Source: an uncultured Eubacteriales bacterium
Lineage (GTDB): Bacteria; Bacillota; Clostridia; Christensenellales; UBA1242
Length of the DNA: 21,794 nt
Direction of reading: 5' to 3'
NCBI GenBank assembly: GCA_948607205.1
Contig: CAPERS010000015.1
Location: forward strand, 581 to 22,374
Position 1 is the first letter of the stretch, and each line of letters opens with the position of its first letter. The notes beneath the pieces are model-generated. The model was given only the letters and a program-made list of their open reading frames with translations. It was not told where the DNA came from and did no database searches. Both the position numbers and the translations under genes were made by a program. This document shows, one piece after another, positions 1-6,336 of this stretch.

Positions 1-204
1 TTCTTGCACAAGGTCATCATAAGTGCATTTAAAATAGCAAATAATTTTGTGAATATTCGATAGAGTTGGTTCTCTTTTCATTGAAAGCCAATGAGAAACG
101 ATTGCTTCGGAAACTTGCAAAGCCTGAGCGAGTTGATATTGTTTTATTCCTCGTTCAAGCATCAGTTGTTTTAAGTTTGAGCTGAAATTTCTTTTTATAT
201 CCAT
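1..204 (-). CDS. XRE-family transcriptional repressor, N-terminal part (cut by window edge)
   Basis: The minus strand reads 68 codons without a stop from an ATG at 204 down to the first base, so the 3' end lies outside the window. The product begins MDIKRNFSSNLKQLMLERG and continues with QYQLAQALQVSEAIVSHWLS, a helix-turn-helix of the XRE (Cro/C1) type at about residues 22-41. It is followed by the usual family end, in which an I-xx-I helix leads to a DDL motif. A GAGGT ribosome site lies 11 nt before the ATG. The gene diverges from the Cys-rich gene at 287, and the palindrome between them is a likely operator. It resembles the XRE protein at 13281 in family and in context. Which sites it binds is inference. 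Confidence 0.85.
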   Translation of the reverse strand, partial: MDIKRNFSSNLKQLMLERGIKQYQLAQALQVSEAIVSHWLSMKREPTLSNIHKIICYFKCTYDDLVQE

Positions 205-230
205 ATAGATATTTTACCTCAAACTTTTAT

Positions 231-277
231 TTTAAATGTTATCTTAACTATTGTTAATATTTTATAATTAAAAGGAG
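231..277 (+). promoter_or_regulatory. Promoter and palindromic operator for the Cys-rich gene at 287
   Basis: A perfect inverted repeat TTAAC-TATT-GTTAA lies at 244-257. A -10 box TATAAT is at 263-268, with a weak -35 (TTATCT, 239-244, spacer 18). The palindrome fills the spacer, a position where a bound repressor would block RNA polymerase. AAGGAG (272-277) is the ribosome site for the ATG at 287. Binding by the neighbouring XRE protein is inferred from layout. Confidence 0.6.
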
Positions 278-286
278 AACAAAACA

Positions 287-661
287 ATGGAATATTTATT
301 TGACATCAATCCAAAGAGGTATGAAGGATTCAACACAGAGTGTGCTTTTTTCAAGCAACACTATACTTTTAATAAGGTTGACGGTGTTTATGAAAAGGTG
401 ACATATGGTCATTGCGGTTTAAATGACAAACTTGTTTGCAAGGATTGTGTTTGCTTTAAAGAAAAATCGAAGGTGACAGAGGAGGAAATTTGCGCAGAAA
501 AGCAAATGCTTCTTGCTCACATCAAAAACCAAATGGAATGGACTGAAAAGATTCTGCAAGAGTTTTTTAATTTTGAAAAAGAGAAACCTGAAGAGAAAAA
601 AGAAATAGGCGACAAAATCGAAACACCAAAAGTTAAACCTAAAAATATTTTCTTTGACTGA
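287..661 (+). CDS. Small Cys/His-rich protein of unknown function (cassette 1)
   Basis: A 124-residue protein that I cannot assign to a named family. Its N-terminal half has C19-x5-H25-Y26, G41-H42-C43, C51-x2-C54 and C56, a pattern suited to binding one or two zinc ions. The C-terminal half is charged: a predicted helix from about residue 64 to 98, then a Lys/Glu-rich tail. The same Cys/His pattern, with the identical 14-residue gap between HY and GHC, is seen in the 82-residue protein encoded at 12935-13183. Both genes diverge from an XRE repressor gene, so the two are probably paralogues controlled by their partners. The tail here is longer than in the other copy. The start is set by AAGGAG 9 nt upstream. 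Zinc binding and any role as effector, antirepressor or toxin-like product are inference. Confidence 0.75.
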   Translation: MEYLFDINPKRYEGFNTECAFFKQHYTFNKVDGVYEKVTYGHCGLNDKLVCKDCVCFKEKSKVTEEEICAEKQMLLAHIKNQMEWTEKILQEFFNFEKEKPEEKKEIGDKIETPKVKPKNIFFD

Positions 662-669
662 AAATAAAG

Positions 670-695
670 AATCCACCAAGTGTGATTGGTGGATT
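670..695. terminator. Hairpin between convergent genes
   Basis: A perfect 10-bp stem AATCCACCAA (670-679) / TTGGTGGATT (686-695) with a 6-nt loop lies between the plus gene ending at 661 and the minus gene ending at 709. The T-run is weak on the plus side and somewhat better on the minus side (TCTTTATTTTC). It probably serves as a two-way terminator. Confidence 0.6.
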
Positions 696-708
696 TAACA
701 ACTTTGAA

Positions 709-1566
709 TTATAATGGTTTGTCAGAATCAGCATTTGAATAGGTGTGAATGACTGCTTGTGGTTTTTTGTCAAAGAGTTGAGAGAAGGTGAACATTTCGT
801 CATGAGTGCCATTGGTTGAGAAACCGATTTCAACAAAGAATTTGAAAACGGTGAATGCAACGTCTTTTAAGAACTCAACAAAGTTTTCGCTTTCGTCTAT
901 GCAGTTGAGTCTTGAAATGGTGTATCTTGAAGATGTTGGTTTGTGTGAAAGTGCCCAACCGCAAACCTTGCCATTTTTGACATATAAGAAACTATTTTTA
1001 TAATCGAACTTATCTCTGATATCATCAACAAGCATTTCTTCATCCACATCTGCAAGTTCTTCGTGCAAGTTTCTGTCAATAAGAGCAAGTTCCTTTTCAA
1101 ACTGGGTGATTAAATTTTTGTTTGACTTTGCAATTGTGTTGACGGTGCATCTTGGAAGTTTATCTTTGAGGTCGGCGTCTTTGACAACAAAAAATTTCTT
1201 TGACATTGCAACGTGAAAGCCAGAGTTTTCAAAAGATGCAAGGTATTCTGCCGACATGCTGTCGACATCGCTTGTGAACTTGAAAACTTCATTGTCATTG
1301 ACAGCGAAATTTATCATTTGAGCGGCAACGCCAATTCCTTCAAATTGTGGGTTGACGAAAAGTTCAAGTCTTTTTGTCATGCATGGAGAAAGAAAGTCAG
1401 CAATTGCAATGAAGCCAATTATTATTTCTTCTTTTCTGAAAATATAATAAATGCCAGAATCGTGAAATCTTATTTGATTTTTCAACAAAAATTGCATAAA
1501 AGACACATCGCTTTGGTTTGGCATAATTTTTTTGATATTGATAACAAAACTCGTCATATTGCTCAT
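709..1566 (-). CDS. GNAT-like acetyltransferase domain protein
   Basis: 285 residues. The first half matches the GNAT N-acetyltransferase fold. A strand pair around YYIFRKEEIIIGFIAIADF (40-58) is followed by a beta strand and the acetyl-CoA loop-like VNPQFEGIGVAAQMI (71-85; GIG in place of the usual R/QGxGxG/A). A motif-B-like SFENSGFHVAM follows at 111-121. The second half, including FLYVKNGKVCGWALSH (193-208), may be a second, degenerate GNAT-like unit. The substrate cannot be told. AGAGGA lies 7 nt before the ATG, and an extended -10 promoter is present, so it is transcribed on its own, downstream of glmM. The loop is only partly canonical, so it could be an inactive or highly diverged member. 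Confidence 0.6.
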   Translation of the reverse strand: MSNMTSFVINIKKIMPNQSDVSFMQFLLKNQIRFHDSGIYYIFRKEEIIIGFIAIADFLSPCMTKRLELFVNPQFEGIGVAAQMINFAVNDNEVFKFTSDVDSMSAEYLASFENSGFHVAMSKKFFVVKDADLKDKLPRCTVNTIAKSNKNLITQFEKELALIDRNLHEELADVDEEMLVDDIRDKFDYKNSFLYVKNGKVCGWALSHKPTSSRYTISRLNCIDESENFVEFLKDVAFTVFKFFVEIGFSTNGTHDEMFTFSQLFDKKPQAVIHTYSNADSDKPL

Positions 1567-1599
1567 AAAAACATCCTCTTTTGTTTAGTGACAAATGCA

Positions 1600-1629
1600 A
1601 GTATAGCACAAGTTTTGTGAAATATCTAA
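1600..1629 (-). promoter_or_regulatory. Promoter of the GNAT-like gene
   Basis: On the minus strand an extended -10 element TGCTATACT (1608-1600) lies 18 nt after a weak -35 TTAGAT (1629-1624). The rest of the 1567-1714 gap is AT-rich, and I see no convincing terminator for glmM in it. Confidence 0.55.
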
Positions 1630-1714
1630 CAAATTTGGCGTATTTTCAAAAAGATAGAACATAGTTTTATTAAAAACGACAAAATTCGACTGTTTATCTT
1701 CTTTTAAACATCTG

Positions 1715-3031
1715 CTAGTTTTCAAGTTCAACCACAACGCCAGCCAAATATTTTGCCAAGCAGTTTGCGGTTTCAATTTTTTCGCTTTCAACCATGATAC
1801 GAATTTTTGGTTCTGTGCCAGATGCACGAACCAAAACTCTGCCTTGACCAGCAAGTTCTTGCTGAGCATCTGTGATTGCATTGAGAAGTTTTTCTGAGTT
1901 CAAAATGCGCAGTTTATCAACGACTTCAATGTTGATATGTGCCTGAGGGAACAGATTGACATAGCAAACCTCTGAAAGAGTTTTGTTTTTTTCTTTGCAT
2001 GCACAGGCAAGTGCGATTGCAGTCAAAATTCCGTCACCTGTTGGAAGAAACTTTTTGATAATCACATGGCCTGATTGCTCACCACCAAGTGAGAGATTGT
2101 TTTTGTCCATGATTTCTGCAACATACTTGTCGCCGACGTCTGCACGATAAAGTTTTATTCCATTCTCTTCCAAATGCTTTTCAATTCCCATATTGGTTTG
2201 GCTTGTTCCGACCACGCTGTTCAGGGCAAGTTCACCATGAGTTTTAAAACTTTTCGCGAGGGCAGTTATCACCATGTCGCCGTCAACGATTTCACCCTTT
2301 TCATTAACCGCAATAAGTCTGTCGGCGTCGCCGTCAAAAGCAAAGCCCATATCACAGCCATGCTTGACAACTTTTTCAGCCAAAGTTTCAGGGTGAAGCG
2401 CTCCGCAGTTGTCATTGATTTTTGATCCATCATTTTTGCATGAAAATCTTATAACCTTTGCACCAAGTTTTTTGAAAACCTTTGGCGCTATATCAAAACT
2501 GGCTCCGTTTGACGCATCGATTGCAATTTTATAGCCACTCAAACAGCAGGTGGCTGAATTGAAAAGAAAATTGAGATATTCTTGCACATAACTTTTGTCT
2601 TGGAGGTATTGTCCAACTTTAAGCGCTGAAACTTGAAGTGGGTGAATGAAACCTCGCTCAATTGCCTCTTCTTCTTTATCCAGAAGTTTTTCGCCACGCG
2701 GTGAGAAAATTTTTATTCCGTTATATTCCTTTGGGTTGTGGCTTGCTGTTATCACGATACCATAGTCAAATCCCTTGAATTTTGTCAGATATGCAATGCA
2801 AGCGGTGGGTGCAATTCCCACATCAACAACATGAACTCCGCCGGCGGTCAGTCCTGCTGAAATTGCGCTCACAAGATGAGAGCCTGTTGTTCTCGTGTCC
2901 CTGCCAATAACGACCTTTCCACCGCATGAAAGAAGTTGACTTAAACTGTTTCCGCACTTGAAGGCTATGTCATGATTGAGGTCCTTTCCGACCACTCCTC
3001 GAAGCCCGTCTGTTCCAAAAAATACTGCCAT
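1715..3031 (-). CDS. glmM: Phosphoglucosamine mutase GlmM
   Basis: 438 residues, the usual length. GlmM converts glucosamine-6-phosphate to glucosamine-1-phosphate in the cytoplasm, a step towards UDP-GlcNAc for peptidoglycan. All phosphohexomutase hallmarks are present: N-terminal FFGTDGLRG (4-12); phosphoserine loop TASHNP with Ser97 (95-100); Mg2+ loop DGDADR (233-238); sugar-specificity loop GGEQSGH (316-322); and phosphate-binding RASGTEPKIR (402-411). The GEQSGH form and overall length fit GlmM rather than phosphomannomutase. AGAGGAG precedes the ATG by 9 nt and lies inside the end of the upstream acetyltransferase gene, whose stop is only 3 nt away. The two are therefore one operon for consecutive steps. 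Confidence 0.96.
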   Translation of the reverse strand: MAVFFGTDGLRGVVGKDLNHDIAFKCGNSLSQLLSCGGKVVIGRDTRTTGSHLVSAISAGLTAGGVHVVDVGIAPTACIAYLTKFKGFDYGIVITASHNPKEYNGIKIFSPRGEKLLDKEEEAIERGFIHPLQVSALKVGQYLQDKSYVQEYLNFLFNSATCCLSGYKIAIDASNGASFDIAPKVFKKLGAKVIRFSCKNDGSKINDNCGALHPETLAEKVVKHGCDMGFAFDGDADRLIAVNEKGEIVDGDMVITALAKSFKTHGELALNSVVGTSQTNMGIEKHLEENGIKLYRADVGDKYVAEIMDKNNLSLGGEQSGHVIIKKFLPTGDGILTAIALACACKEKNKTLSEVCYVNLFPQAHINIEVVDKLRILNSEKLLNAITDAQQELAGQGRVLVRASGTEPKIRIMVESEKIETANCLAKYLAGVVVELEN

Positions 3032-3034
3032 AAT

Positions 3035-3667
3035 TTATTGCTCCTCTTTCAAATATTCATCTGCTCTGTTTTCTTTGACTGAAACTTGTGACCTGCCAAT
3101 CACAAAGTCGTGGTCATTGATATCGTTGACCAAAGTTGTTCCAGCGCAAACAAAAGCACGTTTGCCAACTTTGACTGGGGCAATAAGATTCACGCTTGAA
3201 CCAATAAAACTGCCGTCGCCAACCTGAGTTTTGTTTTTCACTCTGCCGTTATAGTTCACAAAAACAACACCGCAACCAACATTGACCTTTTCACCAATCT
3301 CTGCATCTCCCACATATGAGAGATGGCTCACTTTTGTTCCATCGCCAATTTCGCTTTTCTTAATCTCGACAAAGTTGCCAATTTTAACACCTTTGCCAAT
3401 CTTGCTAAGTGGTCTTATCCGTGCAAAAGGCCCAACGGTTGCATTCTCGCCAACAGTGCTGTCTTCAATGACTGAATAAGCCACTGAAGCGCCTTTCTTA
3501 ATCACTGCATTTTTTATAAAATTGTTTGGAAGAAGGGTCACGTCGTCTTCAATTATTGTTCCGTTGGCAAGATAATTGTTTGGATAAATGGTCACATTCT
3601 CGCCTATTTCAACGCCGTCTTCTATGTATACATTTTTTTCGTCTATGATTGTTAGTTTTTCTTTCAA
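3035..3667 (-). CDS. Stand-alone glucosamine-1-phosphate N-acetyltransferase (C-terminal half of GlmU)
   Basis: 210 residues, all left-handed beta-helix hexapeptide repeats, aligning with the acetyltransferase half of bifunctional GlmU. Family residues are recognisable: GPFARIRP (79-86), GNFVEIKKSEIGDGTKVSHL (97-116) with the catalytic-type His115, YVGDAEIG (118-125), NYNG (138-141) and GSSVNLIAPV (156-165). The N-terminal uridylyltransferase domain (GxGxGTRM signature) is absent. The start is TTG at 3667, with AAGGAG 5 nt upstream and an in-frame TAA four codons before it, so no longer form is possible. It would acetylate the product of the next gene, GlmM, to give GlcNAc-1-P. The uridylyl transfer must then be done by another protein. 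The reaction is inferred from family and context. Confidence 0.88.
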   Translation of the reverse strand: MKEKLTIIDEKNVYIEDGVEIGENVTIYPNNYLANGTIIEDDVTLLPNNFIKNAVIKKGASVAYSVIEDSTVGENATVGPFARIRPLSKIGKGVKIGNFVEIKKSEIGDGTKVSHLSYVGDAEIGEKVNVGCGVVFVNYNGRVKNKTQVGDGSFIGSSVNLIAPVKVGKRAFVCAGTTLVNDINDHDFVIGRSQVSVKENRADEYLKEEQ

Positions 3668-3682
3668 ATTCGCTCCTTAAAA

Positions 3683-3710
3683 ATGAATGAACACATTCAT
3701 AATTTTATAT
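3683..3710 (-). promoter_or_regulatory. Inverted repeat and -10 region of the glmU-like/glmM operon
   Basis: A perfect inverted repeat ATGAATG-AACA-CATTCAT (3683-3700) lies 15 nt upstream of the TTG start, directly after an AT-rich -10-like box (TATAAA on the minus strand, 3709-3704). It would fall at or just after the transcription start, fitting an operator or a 5'-leader hairpin. No good -35 is visible. Confidence 0.45.
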
Positions 3711-3760
3711 ATGCGTTGTCGGTTTAAGGCGCCATAAATTTTGTTGGCAATTGTGAAATA

Positions 3761-3810
3761 TGACAAAATTGTTCTAGTTTGTCACACAAAAATTTTTCGA
3801 AGCATATAAA
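3761..3810 (+). promoter_or_regulatory. Promoter and inverted repeat upstream of the amidase gene
   Basis: An inverted repeat TGACAAA (3761-3767) / TTTGTCA (3778-3784) with a 10-nt spacer overlaps a -35-like TTGTCA (3779-3784). A -10-like CATATA (3803-3808) follows after 18 nt. The ATG at 3816 is only a few bases downstream and has no Shine-Dalgarno site, so the message is probably leaderless. The inverted repeat may be an operator. Confidence 0.45.
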
Positions 3811-3815
3811 ACACC

Positions 3816-4295
3816 ATGATAAAAGAATATGACAGAATAAAGGCAATAACCTATGCACAAAATTGGGCGCTTAAATCAAACCCAGCATTTTACCATTTTG
3901 GTGGCATAGGTGGCGACTGCACAAACTTCATTTCTCAATGCTTGCTTGCGGGTGGCGGAGTGATGAATTATGATAAATATAAAGGCTGGTTCTATAACAG
4001 TGCGTCAAGCAGAAGCCCAAGTTGGACGAGTGTTCATGACCTTCAAAACTTTTTGTTAAGAGAAAAGGGTGTTGGACCTTTTGCCTATGTGGTTGGCAAA
4101 AATGCGCTTGAAGAAGGCGATATAATTCAACTTCGCCAAAATCCAACCCATTTCAATCATTCACTTATTGTCACAAAAATTGAAAATGGTCAAATCTATG
4201 TATGTGCTCATTCCAATGACGCAAAAAATGTTCCGCTTTCGTCGTATCCATTTCTTGAAATGTTCTGCCTTCATATTGCAGGAATAAGAATATAA
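3816..4295 (+). CDS. Putative amidase-domain protein (Amidase_6-like, NlpC/P60-type fold)
   Basis: 159 residues matching the 'putative amidase domain' family found in many Bacillota. The protein begins with YDRIKAITYAQNWAL (5-19). The core is GGDCTNFISQCLLAGG (32-47) with probable nucleophile Cys35, then SSRSPSW (64-70), and NHSLIV with His115 as the probable catalytic histidine. A second His (132) occurs in CAHSND. I see no signal peptide, so it acts inside the cell or is exported in another way. Substrates of the family are poorly defined; peptidoglycan-type amides are a guess. No ribosome site precedes the ATG, and the next Met is residue 50, inside the core, so this start is the only sensible one. 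Confidence 0.82.
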   Translation: MIKEYDRIKAITYAQNWALKSNPAFYHFGGIGGDCTNFISQCLLAGGGVMNYDKYKGWFYNSASSRSPSWTSVHDLQNFLLREKGVGPFAYVVGKNALEEGDIIQLRQNPTHFNHSLIVTKIENGQIYVCAHSNDAKNVPLSSYPFLEMFCLHIAGIRI

Positions 4296-4298
4296 CGC

Positions 4299-4327
4299 TT
4301 GACAAATTGTTTCGAAAGTGTTATTTT
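4299..4327 (+). promoter_or_regulatory. Consensus-like promoter for the gene at 4349
   Basis: TTGACA (4299-4304), 17-nt spacer, TATTTT (4322-4327). It begins 3 bases after the amidase stop codon, so the next gene has its own start of transcription. The start point would be near 4334, just before the AGGAG ribosome site. Confidence 0.75.
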
Positions 4328-4348
4328 AATCTTGTAGGAGCAGTATAT

Positions 4349-4675
4349 ATGATGGAATTAAAAGATGAAACCTTGAAAAATATTTCAAAAAAAACTGGCA
4401 TTTCAGTCGAAAAACTTGTTGATTTCATGCCTGAGGACGAAACTGAACTTTTAAAAAACAAGGGCATTATTGTTGAGTATCCAAACAGAAGATTGAATGG
4501 GTTTAAATTAACGACTTCAAACAAAAAATTAAATAGGCTTAAATTCTTGACTCCAGAAAAATTTGAAAAATTAGAGAACAAGTTGCTGGGCAGAAAATAC
4601 AAGAGGGCAATGAAAAAGCATCGCAGAGAAAAGGCAAGAGAAGCAAGAAAGGACGACTCTGAGTCTTCATTATAA
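4349..4675 (+). CDS. Small basic protein of unknown function
   Basis: 108 residues beginning MMELKDETLKNISKKTG. I do not recognise the family. The N-terminal 40 residues (LKNISKKTGISVEKLVDFM, then an acidic EDETELL helix) look like a short all-helical unit, vaguely HTH-like. The C-terminal 30 residues form a strongly basic helix (KYKRAMKKHRREKAREARK) ending in an acidic DDSESSL tail, which suggests nucleic acid contact. The ATG at 4349 is chosen because AGGAG (4336-4340) stands 8 nt before it. A frame-compatible ATG at 4307 would start before the probable transcription start. Terminated at 4711-4741. Confidence 0.7.
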   Translation: MMELKDETLKNISKKTGISVEKLVDFMPEDETELLKNKGIIVEYPNRRLNGFKLTTSNKKLNRLKFLTPEKFEKLENKLLGRKYKRAMKKHRREKAREARKDDSESSL

Positions 4676-4710
4676 AATAAATATTTCTTTCTTTAATAAA
4701 TCATAGTAAG

Positions 4711-4742
4711 AAAAAAGACTTCCGAAAGGGAAGTCTTTTTTT
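4711..4742. terminator. Bidirectional intrinsic terminator
   Basis: A 13-bp stem AAAAAAGACTTCC (4711-4723) / GGAAGTCTTTTTT (4729-4741) with a GAAAG loop. The A-run on the left gives a T-run on the minus strand, so it serves both converging genes (4349-4675 plus, 4744-5067 minus). Confidence 0.92.
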
Positions 4743-4743
4743 G

Positions 4744-5067
4744 TTATCTAACAACCATTGGAATGATTATGCCAACGATAACAAGCAGTAAGCAAAGCAC
4801 ATATAAAACTTTCCAAACCATTTGCTTGTTGCGGACATAACGCCAAGCAAGAATTGACACAATCACAATCATAATTGCAGTTGCAACCGCTTGCATTGCT
4901 TGAACAATAACGAATTGAACATCAACGCAACTCAAAATCAATGACACGACATACAAAAGTGCAACAGCAACTAGAGTATACATGCTGATTTTATTAAGGC
5001 TCCAAACTGAAGAAGACTTGCTTGAAGAAGAACTTGATGTCTTTTTTGTTTTTGTCGATTTAGCCAT
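4744..5067 (-). CDS. Small membrane protein with Ser/Lys-rich N-terminus
   Basis: 107 residues: a Lys/Thr/Ser-rich tail (MAKSTKTKKTSSSSSSKSSS), then three predicted membrane helices at about residues 27-47, 52-76 and 84-105, separated by short loops with RYVRNKQ between helices 2 and 3. The N-terminus is probably cytoplasmic by the positive-inside rule. No known family recognised. The ATG at 5067 has AAGGAGG 6 nt upstream. An in-frame TTG at 5073 would touch the ribosome site and is rejected. It has its own promoter. Function unknown. Confidence 0.72.
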   Translation of the reverse strand: MAKSTKTKKTSSSSSSKSSSVWSLNKISMYTLVAVALLYVVSLILSCVDVQFVIVQAMQAVATAIMIVIVSILAWRYVRNKQMVWKVLYVLCLLLVIVGIIIPMVVR

Positions 5068-5087
5068 TTTCAACCTCCTTAAAATTT

Positions 5088-5115
5088 ATTATATCAAGTT
5101 TTGCCTAAATATCAA
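5088..5115 (-). promoter_or_regulatory. Promoter of the small membrane protein gene
   Basis: On the minus strand TTGATA (5115-5110), 16-nt spacer, TATAAT (5093-5088), close to the SigA consensus. The -35 box directly abuts the terminator stem of the upstream gene. Confidence 0.78.
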
Positions 5116-5133
5116 AACGCTTTTCAAGCGTTT
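5115..5133 (-). terminator. Terminator hairpin overlapping the stop codon of the GLUG-like gene
   Basis: Stem AAACGCTT (5115-5122) / AAGCGTTT (5126-5133) with a 3-nt loop; on the minus strand it is followed by a short T-rich run. The TGA stop of the upstream gene lies in the hairpin, and the next promoter starts at its foot. Confidence 0.6.
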
Positions 5134-6059
5134 GTGCTGTTTTGTGAAATCTTTCCGTCGAATAAGAAATTGTCGGTTATATTGAGAACTGTTCTTGGAT
5201 TGATTTCGCCAATAAGGCCTCCTGTCTTGGCAGACAGGCAGTTAACTTCAATCACGCTTGAACACCTCAATTCTCTAAGTTTGATAAATTCGCCATCAAT
5301 CTTGCCGATGATTCCGCCAACGATTGCAGTGCGGTTGCTACTTTGATTGATTTGAATATTGTCGCGTGCTGTGCAGATTTTGTATGAAATATCATCTGAT
5401 TCAATCATAGCGCTAACTCCACCAAATATGGTTTCTTTTGTGAGGCTTGTTAAATTGAAAAGATTGTTTTCAAGATTTAAGTTAACTCTCAATCCGTTAT
5501 TTGTGTCTTGACAAATTATTCCGCCTGCAACAACTTGACCGGCTTTAATGTTTATATTTGAGTTTGTAAGATTGATGTTTTGAATTGTTCCACCACTTGC
5601 TTTGCCAATTATGCCAAAGTGCGCGCGAACCCCATTTGCAATAAGAGGATTATGGATATTCTCTTCAACATTCACGTTTTCAAATGTCACATCATGTATG
5701 TATGCGTCTATTGTGCTTGTCCAAAAAGCGAATGTGGTTTCGCTGTCTTCAGAGTGACTTGCAAGTCTGAAATTTTTCACTGTATGACCATTTCCGTCAA
5801 ATACGCCTCTGAATGAAGTTGCGCCAGTTCCATACCAACTTTTGCCACCAAGGTCGATGTCAGACATAAGTTTAAAATTGCACTCTTCAATTGGAAGGCT
5901 TGAAAACTTTTCTGCCATGTCAAACAATTCGTCAGCTGAACTTATCTCAAAAATTTTTGCGCCCCAACTGTTGTCAACGATAAATGGCATAGGAATTGCA
6001 AAAAAGAGCAAAATCAACACTGCAATCAAAATGATAAATTTTGTTTTAAACTTTGTCAT
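5124..6059 (-). CDS. Membrane-anchored extracellular protein with GLUG-like repeats
   Basis: 311 residues. A short basic N-terminus (MTKFKTK) and one hydrophobic segment (about 8-28) act as a signal peptide or anchor. The rest is polar and beta-rich. The segment ISSADELFDMAEKFSS then FKLMSDIDLGGKSWYGTG (63-80) and FRGVFDGNGHTVKNFRL (83-99) is the familiar opening of surface proteins with GLUG repeats. Degenerate GLUG-like units follow: FGIIGKASGGTIQNINL (148-164), VAGGII (177-182), FGGVSAMIE (212-220), VGGIIGKIDG (247-256) and TGGLIGEIN (279-287). A right-handed beta-helix on the cell surface is likely. No LPxTG motif is seen. GGAGG stands 3 nt before the ATG. Ligand or role unknown. Confidence 0.78.
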   Translation of the reverse strand: MTKFKTKFIILIAVLILLFFAIPMPFIVDNSWGAKIFEISSADELFDMAEKFSSLPIEECNFKLMSDIDLGGKSWYGTGATSFRGVFDGNGHTVKNFRLASHSEDSETTFAFWTSTIDAYIHDVTFENVNVEENIHNPLIANGVRAHFGIIGKASGGTIQNINLTNSNINIKAGQVVAGGIICQDTNNGLRVNLNLENNLFNLTSLTKETIFGGVSAMIESDDISYKICTARDNIQINQSSNRTAIVGGIIGKIDGEFIKLRELRCSSVIEVNCLSAKTGGLIGEINPRTVLNITDNFLFDGKISQNSTNA

Positions 6060-6129
6060 TCGTCCTCCACCTAAATCTCAACTTTTGTAAAACAATCAAA
6101 AATTTTGTTCAAATTTTTACAAATATACT

Positions 6130-6280
6130 GCCATTTTTTTCAAAAAAGTCGCAATGGCTTTTTTTACTTTTCTAGATAATAAATCAAGTCCTACTCGTTT
6201 GTCAAATAAAATCAAAGGTTCTTCACTTTTTATTTTGTTTTACTCAAATTATGCGTGATTAAAAAGTGAGTATTGGACTT
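6130..6280. other. Structured non-coding stretch with several inverted repeats
   Basis: This gap holds three inverted repeats. GCCATT (6130-6135) / AATGGC (6153-6158) is followed by T7 on the plus strand. TCACTTTTTA (6223-6232) / TAAAAAGTGA (6260-6269) forms a 10-bp stem. AAGTCC-TACTC (6186-6196) pairs with GAGTA-TT-GGACTT (6268-6280), with a 2-nt bulge. The last two share bases 6268-6269 and so cannot both form completely. Both flanking genes are on the minus strand, so this may be leader sequence of the GLUG-like gene or a small mobile-like remnant. No ORF is supported. Confidence 0.4.
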
Positions 6281-6312
6281 TGTTTGAAATAATAAAAAGA
6301 AATAATAAATGA

Positions 6313-6336
6313 TAAAAAAGGTGCTTAAAGCACCTT
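6313..6336 (-). terminator. Intrinsic terminator of the DUF305-like gene
   Basis: On the minus strand a stem AAGGTGCT / AGCACCTT (6336-6329 / 6325-6318) is followed by a T-run to 6314. The TAA stop codon (6337-6335) overlaps the first bases of the stem. Confidence 0.88.

Noticed and set aside
4307..4348. Longer N-terminus for the small basic protein
   Set aside because: The extension lies between a consensus promoter's -35/-10 and the ribosome site, so it would be largely untranscribed.
6130..6165. Plus-strand terminator (GCCATT/AATGGC followed by T7)
   Set aside because: No plus-strand gene lies upstream for more than 1.4 kb, and the loop is 17 nt of A/T tract; kept only as an inverted repeat.
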